In this document: positions 1 through 5,546 of the stretch, one piece after another
How positions within the stretch are numbered: the first letter of the stretch is position 1
Layout of the letters: every line of letters begins with the position of its first letter
From: Comamonadaceae bacterium
GTDB lineage: Bacteria > Pseudomonadota > Gammaproteobacteria > Burkholderiales > Burkholderiaceae_C
Length of the DNA: 8,798 nt
Reading direction: 5' to 3'
Assembly (NCBI GenBank): GCA_947374705.1
Contig: CANCDA010000099.1
Span: forward strand, 1 to 8,798
Translations under genes and position numbers: made by a program
The notes under the pieces: model-generated
What the model saw: the letters and a program-made list of their open reading frames with translations, nothing else
Told to the model about the DNA's origin: nothing
Databases searched by the model: none

Positions 1-70
1 CGAGAAAGACTGTGCCGTCTGCAAGCGCCAGGATGGCGGGCGGGAAGGTTCCCTTTAAAGACAAAAGCAC
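1..70 (-). CDS. carA: Carbamoyl-phosphate synthase small subunit, 5' end only (partial)
   Basis: Only the first 23 codons are present and the gene runs off the low-coordinate edge. They read MLLSLKGTFPPAILALADGT followed by VFL, which I recognise as the typical N-terminus of CarA from Comamonadaceae-type betaproteobacteria; E. coli CarA has a comparable ALLVLEDGT stretch. CarA is the glutamine amidotransferase subunit that feeds ammonia to CarB for carbamoyl phosphate, the precursor of arginine and pyrimidines. The start is GTG at 70-68, preceded by a good ribosome binding site GGAGAA (80-75) four bases upstream. The catalytic Cys-His-Glu domain lies outside the window, so the call rests on the N-terminus alone. 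It sits 164 bases after the methyltransferase stop on the same strand, with its own candidate promoter in that gap. Confidence 0.82.
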   Translation of the reverse strand, partial: MLLSLKGTFPPAILALADGTVFL

Positions 71-74
71 TGGG

Positions 75-80
75 TTCTCC
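75..80 (-). promoter_or_regulatory. Ribosome binding site of carA
   Basis: The minus strand reads GGAGAA, then CCCA, then the GTG start of carA. It is the clearest Shine-Dalgarno sequence in the window and fixes the GTG start, since no in-frame ATG lies near it. Confidence 0.75.
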
Positions 81-109
81 GAATGGTTGCGGGTACGCCC
101 AAACGCGCT

Positions 110-127
110 CAGGAAACGGGTTTCCTG
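110..127. repeat. 18-bp perfect palindrome in the carA leader
   Basis: CAGGAAAC and GTTTCCTG are exact 8-base inverted arms around a central GG. As DNA it has the size and symmetry of a dimeric repressor site. As RNA it could fold a seven-pair stem with a four-base loop, but no U-run follows on the minus strand, so it is not a standard terminator. It lies about 40 bases upstream of the carA start and about 65 bases downstream of the TATAAT box. The symmetry is seen directly; a regulatory role is inference. Confidence 0.6.
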
Positions 128-194
128 GTGGCTGCTTTTGTGGGATAGGGGCTTTTGAGGCGGCTGAGCGTACGGGGTTGCGGGAAAGCCGCCC

Positions 195-200
195 ATTATA
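195..200 (-). promoter_or_regulatory. Candidate -10 box (TATAAT) of a carA promoter
   Basis: The minus strand carries a perfect TATAAT, 34 bases past the methyltransferase stop and about 125 bases before the carA start. Transcription would begin near 188, giving a leader of roughly 118 bases. No convincing -35 hexamer lies 16-18 bases upstream (CCGCTT and GCCGCT are the sequences there) and there is no extended -10 TG, so it may be weak or activator-dependent. I found no ATG- or GTG-started leader peptide between the expected start and carA. Confidence 0.5.
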
Positions 201-216
201 GCCGGGTGAGGCTTGA

Positions 217-248
217 AAGCGGCTTGTAGATGGCTTATATCGCCGCTT
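217..248 (-). other. Stem-loop across the methyltransferase stop codon
   Basis: AAGCGGC (248-242 on the minus strand) pairs with GCCGCTT (223-217) across an 18-base loop. It covers the end of the methyltransferase gene and could slow or end transcription of the upstream operon. The loop is long and the stem is followed by TCAAGC instead of a U-run, so it is not a canonical intrinsic terminator. Confidence 0.25.
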
Positions 249-1014
249 GCGCTGCACTGGCGTGCAGACAAATCGCGGCGGCAGCTGCCACATTGAGCGA
301 CTCCTCGCCGCCCGGCTGGGCAATGCGCACCGAACGTGTCGCTCGGGCCATCAAAGCCTCACTCACGCCCTGGCCCTCATGCCCCAAAACCCAGGCACAA
401 GGCTGCGGCAGGGTTTGTTGATGCAAGAACTGCCCCTGATGCGAGCTGGTCACCACCAGCGGGACACTCAAAACCTTCAGAGCATCAAGCTCCACGGCCT
501 CAATGAGTTGCAGGCCAAAATGCGCGCCCATGCCCGCACGTAGCACTTTGGGGCTCCACAAGGCCGCCGTGCCTTTGAGCGCCAGCACCTGTTTAAAGCC
601 AAAGGCCGCCGCACTGCGCAGAATGGAGCCGACGTTGCCCGCATCCTGCACACGATCGAGGATGACGGTGGCCACGTCAGGCATCAGGCGCGTCGAGGCA
701 TGTAATTCCAGCAAAAATCCCATGTGGGCGGGCGACTCCAAACCACTGATGTCGGCAAAAATGGCATCTGAAATCACTATGATTTTTGTAGCTGCTTGTG
801 CATAGCTTGATTGGGCTTCAGACCAAAATGACTCAGAAAAAACGGCTGTAGATGGGTTCAGACCACGCGCCAGCGCGGCGCGACACAGGTGATCGCCCTC
901 CAACCAGACTTGGCCCTGTTTGCGGTAAGCGGTGTTGTCCTGGGCGAGACGCTTCAAATCTTTGACAAAAGCGTTGTCGCGCGAGCTGATGTGGGTGATG
1001 GCGGGTGAGGTCAT
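235..1014 (-). CDS. TrmH/SpoU-family RNA 2'-O-methyltransferase
   Basis: This 259-residue protein of the SPOUT class should transfer a methyl group from S-adenosylmethionine to a ribose 2'-OH in rRNA or tRNA; the exact target nucleotide cannot be told from sequence. An N-terminal substrate-binding part (about 1-105, with WLEGDHL at 37-43) precedes the knotted SpoU domain. That domain carries motif 1 (D120, N127, G129, R133), motif 2 (LGHEGQGVSEAL, 210-221) and motif 3 (GGEESLNVAAAAA, 235-247). I chose ATG 1014, one base after the rnhB stop, because GGGGGTGA lies just upstream; an in-frame ATG at 1038 would add eight residues, overlap rnhB and lacks a clear ribosome site. The tight junction implies coupling to rnhB. 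Residues about 60-78 are encoded by a stretch resembling a dispersed Comamonadaceae repeat. Confidence 0.88.
   Translation of the reverse strand: MTSPAITHISSRDNAFVKDLKRLAQDNTAYRKQGQVWLEGDHLCRAALARGLNPSTAVFSESFWSEAQSSYAQAATKIIVISDAIFADISGLESPAHMGFLLELHASTRLMPDVATVILDRVQDAGNVGSILRSAAAFGFKQVLALKGTAALWSPKVLRAGMGAHFGLQLIEAVELDALKVLSVPLVVTSSHQGQFLHQQTLPQPCAWVLGHEGQGVSEALMARATRSVRIAQPGGEESLNVAAAAAICLHASAAQAAI
776..840. repeat. Candidate degenerate dispersed repeat within the methyltransferase gene
   Basis: On the plus strand this stretch reads a T-rich lead-in, then TAGCTGCTTGTGC (789-801), and later GACCAAAATGACTC (821-834). From memory it resembles an abundant intergenic repeat of Comamonadaceae genomes, with a core like TAGCTGCTTGCGC followed about 15-20 bases later by GAGGCCAAAATGAC. 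Read on the minus strand it gives SFWSEAQSSYAQAA, close to the SFWPLAL...QAQAA peptide the remembered repeat would encode. No second copy lies in the window, so identity as a repeat cannot be shown here. Confidence 0.42.
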
Positions 1015-1015
1015 G

Positions 1016-1642
1016 TCACCCCCAAGCGGCCAAAACATCTGTCACCGGCCGGAAGGTCTTGCGGTGTTGCGGACAAGCCCCATGCTCACGCAAGGCGGCC
1101 AGATGCTGCGCTGTGCCATAGCCTTTGTGAGCGTCAAAACCATACACAGGGAAGGCGTCGTGGTACTGCGCACACCAGCGGTCACGGTGCACTTTGGCCA
1201 AGATGGAGGCGGCGGAAATCGCGGGAATCTTCGAGTCCCCCTTGACGATGGCCTCAGCCAGCACATCCAGCCTGGGGAGCTGATTGCCATCGACGAGCAC
1301 CTTGCTCGGCTTCAAACGCAGCCCCATCACGGCACGCCGCATGGCAAGCAATGTGGCTTGAAGAATGTTGAGTTGGTCGATTTCCTCCACACTGGCCTCG
1401 GCAATGGAGCAGCACAAGGCCTTGGCGCGAATTTCATCGAAGAGCTTTTCTCGCCGTGTTGCGGTGAGTTTTTTGGAGTCGGCCAAACCTGCAATCGGAT
1501 TCATGTCGTCCAAAATCACGGCTGCTGCGACGACGGGGCCTGCTAGGGGCCCACGCCCGGCCTCGTCCACACCGGCAATCAGGCCGGTGACGTCCCACAT
1601 CAGGGGGGCTTGTTCAGCTTTGAAGAATTTTTTCGATGGCAT
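1016..1642 (-). CDS. rnhB: Ribonuclease HII
   Basis: RNase HII cuts the RNA strand of RNA-DNA hybrids and starts removal of single ribonucleotides from DNA. The family hallmarks are all present in the 208-residue form: GVDEAGRGPLAGP (24-36) with catalytic D26 and E27, DSKKL (55-59), VDGN with D118, and AASILAKVHRD (144-154) ending in D154. A C-terminal KGYGTAQH...HG...HRKTF stretch follows, as in E. coli RnhB (198 residues). The start is uncertain. ATG 1642 overlaps the lpxB end by 29 bases, while ATG 1600 (194 residues, 13 bases after the lpxB stop) also leaves a complete catalytic core; neither has a good ribosome site. The reading frame stays open to 1729 inside lpxB, which is too long for the family. 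Its position after lpxB matches many proteobacteria. Confidence 0.93.
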   Translation of the reverse strand: MPSKKFFKAEQAPLMWDVTGLIAGVDEAGRGPLAGPVVAAAVILDDMNPIAGLADSKKLTATRREKLFDEIRAKALCCSIAEASVEEIDQLNILQATLLAMRRAVMGLRLKPSKVLVDGNQLPRLDVLAEAIVKGDSKIPAISAASILAKVHRDRWCAQYHDAFPVYGFDAHKGYGTAQHLAALREHGACPQHRKTFRPVTDVLAAWG

Positions 1643-2762
1643 CGGTGGCCAGTTTCGCGGTGTCGCGCTTGAGTTCGTGGTGCAACGCGGTGAAGCGCTG
1701 TTGCAGTACGTTGATTTTCTCGGGCGCATGCAGCCAAGTCATGACAGCTTGAGCCAGTGCTTCAGGCGTAGCGTGGTCTTGCAGCAGCTCAGGCACCACG
1801 GTATCCGCACACAAGATGTTGGGCAGGCCGACCCAGGGCTGCAACTGCTTGCGCCGCATGATCCAATAAGACAGCCAATTCATGTTGTAGGCAATCACCA
1901 TGGGGCGTTTGAACAATGCCGCCTCCAGTGTGGCGGTACCGCTGGCAATCAAGGTCACATCACAAGCAGCCAACACAGTGTGCGATTGACCGGTGACGAT
2001 CTGCAAGCTCTCACCCAAGGTATGACGAGTGGCTGCAGCTTCAATCGTCGGGCGCAAAGCCGCAATGGCAGGCACTACGAATTTGATGGCTTCTCGCGCC
2101 TGTTTCATAAGGACTGCAGCCGCAAAAAAGCGGTCAATCAGGTAACGCACCTCGGATTCACGGCTGCCGGGAAGGATGGCCACGACCTGCTCGCTCTCCC
2201 GCAGGCCCAGCGCACGCCGCGCTGCGCTTTTGTCCGCCTGTAGGGGGATGACTTGCGCCAGTGGATGGCCGACGTAGGTGGCGTTAATGCCATGCTGCGC
2301 CAGCAAATCCACCTCAAAGGGAAAGATGCACAACACGTGATCGACACTGCGGCGAATCTTCTCGACCCGTTCGGCGCGCCAAGCCCAAATGGAGGGGCAG
2401 ATGAAGTGCACAGTCTTGATGCCTTCGCGTTTGAGCGCGGCTTCTAGATCGAGATTAAAGTCCGGTGCATCCACGCCGACAAACACATCGGGATGATTCT
2501 GCAACAGTCGGGTTTTGAGCTGGTTGCGGATGCCCACAATTTCCCGGTAGTGGCGCAACACCTCCACGTAGCCGCGCACGGCCAACTTGTCGCTGGGCCA
2601 CCAGGCGTCAAAACCTCGGCGCACCATTTGCGTCCCGCCAATGCCGCTTGCTTGAAGGGAGGGCCAGCGCTGCTTCAAACCATCGAGCAGCAAACCGGCC
2701 AGCAAGTCACCGGAGGTTTCACCGGCCACCATGCTCAATTGCGGGGAGACAATCATCGTCAC
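1614..2762 (-). CDS. lpxB: Lipid-A-disaccharide synthase
   Basis: LpxB is a membrane-associated GT-B glycosyltransferase (family GT19). It joins UDP-2,3-diacylglucosamine to lipid X, forming the beta-1,6 disaccharide of lipid A. The 382 residues equal the E. coli length. Visible signatures in order are VAGETSGD (12-19), GVDAPDFN (96-103, with D98 matching the essential aspartate), CPSIWAWR (122-129), the hydrophobic CIFPFE (145-150), YVGHPLA (163-169), ILPGSRESEV (196-205) and ASGTATLEAAL (273-283). The C-terminal VGLPNILC (311-318) completes the domain. The start given is GTG 2762; ATG 2756, two codons in, is equally possible and has GAAGTGA just upstream. The gene begins 11 bases after the lpxA stop, and its end may overlap rnhB. 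I see no lesion. Confidence 0.96.
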   Translation of the reverse strand: MTMIVSPQLSMVAGETSGDLLAGLLLDGLKQRWPSLQASGIGGTQMVRRGFDAWWPSDKLAVRGYVEVLRHYREIVGIRNQLKTRLLQNHPDVFVGVDAPDFNLDLEAALKREGIKTVHFICPSIWAWRAERVEKIRRSVDHVLCIFPFEVDLLAQHGINATYVGHPLAQVIPLQADKSAARRALGLRESEQVVAILPGSRESEVRYLIDRFFAAAVLMKQAREAIKFVVPAIAALRPTIEAAATRHTLGESLQIVTGQSHTVLAACDVTLIASGTATLEAALFKRPMVIAYNMNWLSYWIMRRKQLQPWVGLPNILCADTVVPELLQDHATPEALAQAVMTWLHAPEKINVLQQRFTALHHELKRDTAKLATDAIEKILQS

Positions 2763-2773
2763 TTCAAGCGGAT

Positions 2774-3562
2774 TCAGCGCACCAGGCCGCGCTTGGCTCT
2801 GGCGATAAAATCCAGCATGGTAGAGATATCAAGATCGGCAGGTGCGTGCTTGTCACGTAACCCGTCTATGGCGACCACCGCTGCCTCTAGCGTCAAGGAA
2901 TCTCGGTACAGCAGCTTGTGCATTTGACGGATCAGGGTGATGCGCTCCGTACTGAAGTCACGGCGTCGCAAGCCCGTGAGGTTGACGGCGCGCACGGCCA
3001 AGGGATTGCCCTCCACTGTCATGAACGGCGGCACGTCCTGGGACACGTGGCTTTGGAAGCCGATCATGGCGTGAGCGCCGATGTGAACAAACTGATGCAC
3101 GCCACTGAGTCCGCCGATGACGGCCCAATCGCCCACGTGCACATGGCCAGCCAGCGTGGCGTTGTTGGCGAACACCGTATGGTTGCCCACCACCACATCG
3201 TGCGCGATGTGGACATAGGCCATGAACCAGTTGTCTGAGCCAACGCGAGTGACGCCCTCTTCCTTGGTCGTGCCAAGGTTGAAGGTGCAAAACTCGCGAA
3301 TGGTGTTGCGGTCACCAATTTCCAAGCGGGTCAGCTCGCCGCCATAGCTCATGTCCTGGGGAATTGCACCCAAGGAGTTGAACTGGAAGATGCGGTTGTC
3401 ACGCCCTATAGTGGTGTGACCCTCAATCACACAGTGCGCCCCAATCGTGGTGCCCTCCCCCACTTTCACATGAGGGCCAATCACGGTGTAGGGGCCAACG
3501 CTCACGTTGGCATGCAGCTGTGCTTGGGGATCAATCAGTGCGGTCGGATGAATCAGGCTCAC
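2774..3562 (-). CDS. lpxA: UDP-N-acetylglucosamine 3-O-acyltransferase
   Basis: LpxA catalyses the first step of lipid A synthesis in the cytoplasm, moving a 3-hydroxyacyl chain from acyl carrier protein to UDP-GlcNAc. The protein is a left-handed beta-helix of hexapeptide repeats (about 1-190), such as IGPHVK, IGRDNR and VGDWAV, followed by a helical C-terminal part. Catalytic H121 lies in VHIAHD (E. coli H125), and H140, H156 and the QDVPPF stretch are kept. GTG 3562 gives 262 residues, exactly the E. coli length, with GAGAG seven bases upstream. The open frame reaches back to 3628 inside fabZ, but those 22 residues do not fit the family. F169 stands where E. coli has G173, the acyl-length ruler, suggesting a short chain. 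The gene follows fabZ by 25 bases. Confidence 0.96.
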   Translation of the reverse strand: MSLIHPTALIDPQAQLHANVSVGPYTVIGPHVKVGEGTTIGAHCVIEGHTTIGRDNRIFQFNSLGAIPQDMSYGGELTRLEIGDRNTIREFCTFNLGTTKEEGVTRVGSDNWFMAYVHIAHDVVVGNHTVFANNATLAGHVHVGDWAVIGGLSGVHQFVHIGAHAMIGFQSHVSQDVPPFMTVEGNPLAVRAVNLTGLRRRDFSTERITLIRQMHKLLYRDSLTLEAAVVAIDGLRDKHAPADLDISTMLDFIARAKRGLVR

Positions 3563-3587
3563 GGTGCAACTCTCGACCAAAGACTTC

Positions 3588-4028
3588 TCAAGCAATCTTG
3601 CGCATGGTGCACATGAGTTCAGCTTCAAGCGCTAGCTCTTCACCCACGAAACCTTTTCCCTTGAACTTATAAATACCCGCTTTCATACGATCCAGCGTCA
3701 CTTCCAGCGTCAACTGGTCGCCCGGTTCGACCGGGCGTTTGAAGCGAACGCCATCAATACCCGCAAAGTAAAAAACAGTACTGTCGTCCAACGTGATGTC
3801 CAAAGTCTCGAAAGCCAGCAAAGCGGCGGTCTGCGCCAAGGCTTCGACCATCAGAACACCCGGCATGACCGGGCGATGGGGGAAGTGGCCATTGAAGAAT
3901 TGTTCATTGATGGTGACGTTTTTCAGCGCTTTGATGCGTATTCCTTTCTCCACTTCCAGCACCCGATCCACCAGTAAAAATGGATAACGATGGGGAAGCT
4001 TTTTAAGAATTTGGTGAATGTCCATCAT
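3588..4028 (-). CDS. fabZ: 3-hydroxyacyl-[acyl-carrier-protein] dehydratase
   Basis: FabZ removes water from 3-hydroxyacyl-ACP to give trans-2-enoyl-ACP in the fatty acid elongation cycle, acting as a hot-dog-fold dimer or hexamer in the cytoplasm. The 146-residue product is full length. The active-site helix reads GHFPHRPVMPGVLMVEALAQ (47-66), with H48 and E62 as the catalytic pair. LPHRYPFLLVDRV (11-23) near the N-terminus is also typical. The first ATG at 4028 overlaps the lpxD stop as ATGA, and a second ATG follows immediately at 4025, so translation is probably coupled to lpxD; the upstream A-rich sequence is a weak ribosome site. Its place between lpxD and lpxA is conserved: all three enzymes compete for or use 3-hydroxyacyl-ACP, so co-expression helps balance phospholipid and lipid A. 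Confidence 0.97.
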   Translation of the reverse strand: MMDIHQILKKLPHRYPFLLVDRVLEVEKGIRIKALKNVTINEQFFNGHFPHRPVMPGVLMVEALAQTAALLAFETLDITLDDSTVFYFAGIDGVRFKRPVEPGDQLTLEVTLDRMKAGIYKFKGKGFVGEELALEAELMCTMRKIA

Positions 4029-5011
4029 GATGTTTTCGATTCTTTAATTTGATTTTCCAAGGCTCGCACGCGGTCACGAAGACCGTGCAATTGCTTGAGG
4101 GTAGCGGCATTTTTTTCCCAAGACGCATTGTCGTCGATAGGGAAAACGCCGGTGTAGTGTCCCGGCTTGAGGATCGAGCGGGTCACCAGGCTGAATGAAG
4201 AGATATGAACCCCATCAACGAGTTTCAGGTGTCCCAATATGCCTGCACTGCCACCGATGGTGCAATTAGCACCAATAACGGCACTGCCTGCCACGCCGGT
4301 ACAGCCCGCCATGGCAGTGTTGCGCCCAATGTGCACGTTGTGGCCGATTTGGATCAGGTTGTCGAGCTTCACGCCGTCTTCAATGACGGTGTCTTGCAAA
4401 GCACCTCGGTCAATGCAGGTGTTGGCACCGATCTCCACATCGTTTCCAATCTGCACAGCACCCAACTGCTCAATTTTCTCCCAGGCATCCCCATTCGGAG
4501 CAAAGCCAAAGCCATCTGCGCCGATGACCACGCCAGAATGCAAGATGCAGCGCTCACCCACAATACAGTCTTCACCTAAAGTAACTCTTGACTTGAGTAC
4601 CGTATGGGCCCCAACGTGTGCACCCCGCTCAATCACGCACAAAGGGCCGATCTGGGCTTGGGGATGGATAAACGCCTCGGGGTCAATCACGGCACTGGGA
4701 TGAATTCGTGGCCCTGGTTTCTGAGCCTGTTGTTGACGCCAAAGCTGGGTCACCCGAGCAAAGTAAAGGTAGGGCTGATCTGTCACCAAACAAGCCCCAC
4801 GCAAGAGAGCCTCGGCCCGCATCTGCGGGCTGACGATTACACAAGCAGCTTGTGATGCTGCTAGTTGCTGCCGGTACTTGGCGTGACTGAGAAAGCTCAA
4901 ATGCGATGCGTCAGCGGATTCGAGCGGCGCAAGGCCTGCAATCTGCAATTCAGGATCACCATGCAGTTCACCCCCAAGGGCTTCGACAATGGCGCCTAAA
5001 CGCAAAGTCAC
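4025..5011 (-). CDS. lpxD: UDP-3-O-acylglucosamine N-acyltransferase
   Basis: LpxD carries out the third step of lipid A synthesis, adding a 3-hydroxyacyl chain from ACP to the 2-amino group of UDP-3-O-acylglucosamine. The 328 residues show the family's three parts. An N-terminal uridine-binding domain covers about 1-100. A hexapeptide-repeat beta-helix (about 102-290) contains GADGFGFAP (164-172), CIDRGAL (199-205) and the catalytic H224 in QIGHNVHIG. A C-terminal helix (LRDRVRALENQIKE, 311-324) follows. E. coli LpxD is 341 residues, with H239 in the same place. The start is GTG 5011; AAAGG lies ten bases upstream and GAAG nearer, so the ribosome site is moderate. It starts 22 bases after the skp stop and its own stop overlaps the fabZ start. 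Confidence 0.96.
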   Translation of the reverse strand: MTLRLGAIVEALGGELHGDPELQIAGLAPLESADASHLSFLSHAKYRQQLAASQAACVIVSPQMRAEALLRGACLVTDQPYLYFARVTQLWRQQQAQKPGPRIHPSAVIDPEAFIHPQAQIGPLCVIERGAHVGAHTVLKSRVTLGEDCIVGERCILHSGVVIGADGFGFAPNGDAWEKIEQLGAVQIGNDVEIGANTCIDRGALQDTVIEDGVKLDNLIQIGHNVHIGRNTAMAGCTGVAGSAVIGANCTIGGSAGILGHLKLVDGVHISSFSLVTRSILKPGHYTGVFPIDDNASWEKNAATLKQLHGLRDRVRALENQIKESKTS

Positions 5012-5033
5012 GCTTCAACGACCTTTAAATGAC

Positions 5034-5546
5034 TCACTTGCTAGCATTCAAGACCTTGATGACCTTGTCTGTGATGTCATGCTTGGGATTGATGTACACC
5101 GCCTCTTGCAAGATGAGGTCGTACTTTTCGGCCTCGGCCACTTGCTTGACCACTTGATTGGCACGCGCGAAAACCTGTTGCAATTCCTCGTTACGGCGAG
5201 CGTTCAAGTCTTCCTGAAACTCACGGCGCTTTCTCTGGAAATCACGATCTTGATCCATCAATTGCTTCTGGCGTGAGGCGCGCTGACTCTCAGCTAATGT
5301 AGGTGCTTCGCGCTCCAATTTTTCAACCAGTCCCTTGAGCGTCGCCCCAGTATCTTGAAGCTCTTTCTCGCGTTTAGCAAATTCCTGCTCCAACTTAACT
5401 TGCGCACTTTTGGCAGGTATCGCCTCTTTGATGATTCGATCCAAACTCACAAAACCCAAGCGGAACTCTTGTGCCTTCAAAGGTGCTGCCAGAAAACAAA
5501 GCCCCAGCACAAAAAAGAGGCCAAATTGACGAAAAAGATAAGTCAT
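5034..5546 (-). CDS. skp: Periplasmic OmpH/Skp-family chaperone
   Basis: Skp is a trimeric periplasmic chaperone that holds unfolded outer membrane proteins after export and delivers them to the BAM complex. The 170-residue precursor begins with a signal peptide: a charged start, a hydrophobic core at about 8-21, and a likely cut after A25 in LKAQE. The mature N-terminus LGFVSLDRII (30-39) is the conserved strand of the trimer body. A long charged, Lys/Glu/Gln-rich stretch (about 45-135) gives the paired helices of the tentacles, and YDLILQEAVYINPKHDITDKV near the end closes the body. The ATG at 5546 shares one base with the bamA stop (TAATG), which strongly suggests coupled translation. The skp name follows from position after bamA and from overall character. 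Confidence 0.93.
   Translation of the reverse strand: MTYLFRQFGLFFVLGLCFLAAPLKAQEFRLGFVSLDRIIKEAIPAKSAQVKLEQEFAKREKELQDTGATLKGLVEKLEREAPTLAESQRASRQKQLMDQDRDFQRKRREFQEDLNARRNEELQQVFARANQVVKQVAEAEKYDLILQEAVYINPKHDITDKVIKVLNASK

Noticed and set aside
159..193. GGCGGCT / AGCCGCC inverted repeat with a 21-base loop in the carA gap
   Set aside because: One arm overlaps the expected transcription start, so the full hairpin would not be in the carA RNA; seven-base arms are not rare in GC-rich DNA.
932..1546. 204-codon plus-strand open frame opposite rnhB
   Set aside because: It is antisense to rnhB and the methyltransferase start, with no family signature; the minus-strand frame has all RNase HII motifs.
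1643..1729. Longer rnhB start at 1729
   Set aside because: It adds about 29 residues that overlap lpxB in another frame and do not look like RNase HII.
1365..2243. 292-codon plus-strand open frame opposite lpxB and rnhB
   Set aside because: It lies wholly antisense to two well-supported genes, shows no recognisable domain and has the low-complexity look of a shadow frame in GC-rich DNA.
3563..3628. Longer lpxA start at 3628
   Set aside because: It would overlap fabZ by 41 bases and add 22 residues absent from the family; the GTG at 3562 gives exactly 262 residues.
2774..5011. Internal short repeats in lpxA and lpxD
   Set aside because: They are the hexapeptide repeats of the beta-helix fold, not DNA repeats of separate origin.
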